The notes under the pieces: generated by a model | Told to the model about the DNA's origin: nothing | The model's database searches: none | What the model saw: only the letters and a program-made list of their open reading frames with translations | Part shown: positions 19,330 to 19,510 of the stretch, in pieces | How the letters are laid out: every line of letters begins with the position of its first letter | Numbering within the stretch: the stretch's first letter is position 1 | Position numbers and translations under genes: made by a program | Assembly: GCA_002118135.1 (NCBI GenBank) | Contig: BDIU01000582.1 | Coordinates: 1 to 19,510, forward strand | DNA: 19,510 nucleotides | Reading direction: 5' to 3' | Origin: Trebouxia sp. TZW2008 | Lineage: Eukaryota; Chlorophyta; Trebouxiophyceae; Trebouxiales; Trebouxiaceae

Positions 19330-19506
19330 CAGAACCTGCATGTTGATGCATGACACATCCTGAGTCATGGAAGCTTGGCTTAAGCCCTTCATCGACGATA
19401 TCAGCAGTGAGAGAGCAGAAAGGTCACGAGCCCCAGCCGAATGGCGAATGGGCGAAAGCCGACAGCCGATTGCTCGCGAAAGGGTCAAACATGCATCATT
19501 TTGCAT
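19330..19506 (-). CDS. Possible first exon of a gene with an organelle-targeting N-terminus (weak)
   Basis: From ATG at 19506 the minus strand reads MQNDACLTLSRAIGCRLSPI, then RHSAGARDLSALSLLISSMK. It is rich in Arg, Ser, Leu and Ala, like a mitochondrial or plastid presequence. The DNA here has more CpG (TTTCGCGAGC, GTCGGCTTTCG) than its surroundings, as coding DNA elsewhere in the window does. The open frame continues to 19252, but the last part looks non-coding, and a donor near CAGGAT|GTGTCA (about 19350) is only a guess. No downstream exon was found, and the ATG lies five bases from the window edge, so the start could be further out. Confidence 0.25.
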
Positions 19507-19510
19507 GGGA

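Noticed and set aside
1..19510. tRNA genes, CRISPR arrays, intact transposons or viral genes
   Set aside because: No cloverleaf with a GTTCRA arm, no regularly spaced short repeats with unique spacers and no reverse transcriptase, integrase or transposase motifs were seen on either strand.

Overview
The window looks like nuclear DNA of an intron-rich green alga, possibly a trebouxiophyte (inference). The genes are interrupted by spliceosomal introns, from about 65-80 nt up to 2 kb, with GT donors and acceptors that are mostly GCAG/TGCAG. TGTAA motifs, the usual green-algal polyadenylation signal, follow three of the gene ends. There are no bacterial-style operons, tRNA or rRNA genes, CRISPR arrays or intact transposons. 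TAA, TAG and TGA all end genes, so the standard code applies. All gene models were built by hand from splice sites and phase matching, so exon borders are predictions.

Left part (1-5600, plus strand). The last two exons of an unrecognised gene end at 1012. A four-exon gene at 2001-3271 encodes a 256-residue protein with a very clear plastid-type transit peptide and one or two membrane segments. A poorly resolved multi-exon gene of unknown function lies at about 4240-5536.

Middle (5540-8890). A largely non-coding stretch is followed by a minus-strand three-exon gene (7947-6778). It encodes a 275-residue secreted protein: signal peptide, NTF2/SnoaL-like region, then a cysteine-rich C-terminal domain.

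Centre and right (17473-8886, minus strand). One gene of about 8.6 kb with at least 12 exons encodes a single-pass membrane RING-type E3 ubiquitin ligase: signal peptide, cysteine-rich ectodomain, EGF-like module, transmembrane helix, acidic cytosolic linker and C-terminal C3HC4 RING. Its introns are full of decayed tandem copies of neighbouring exons. Five exon neighbourhoods each show one intact copy beside two to four degenerate ones. This is the most unusual structure in the window.

Right end. Divergent from the RING gene, with 344 bp between the start codons, is a two-exon gene at 17818-18277 for a CCDC12/Cwf18-type spliceosome protein. The last 1.2 kb holds no gene I can support, apart from a weak minus-strand open frame at the edge that may be the start of another gene.
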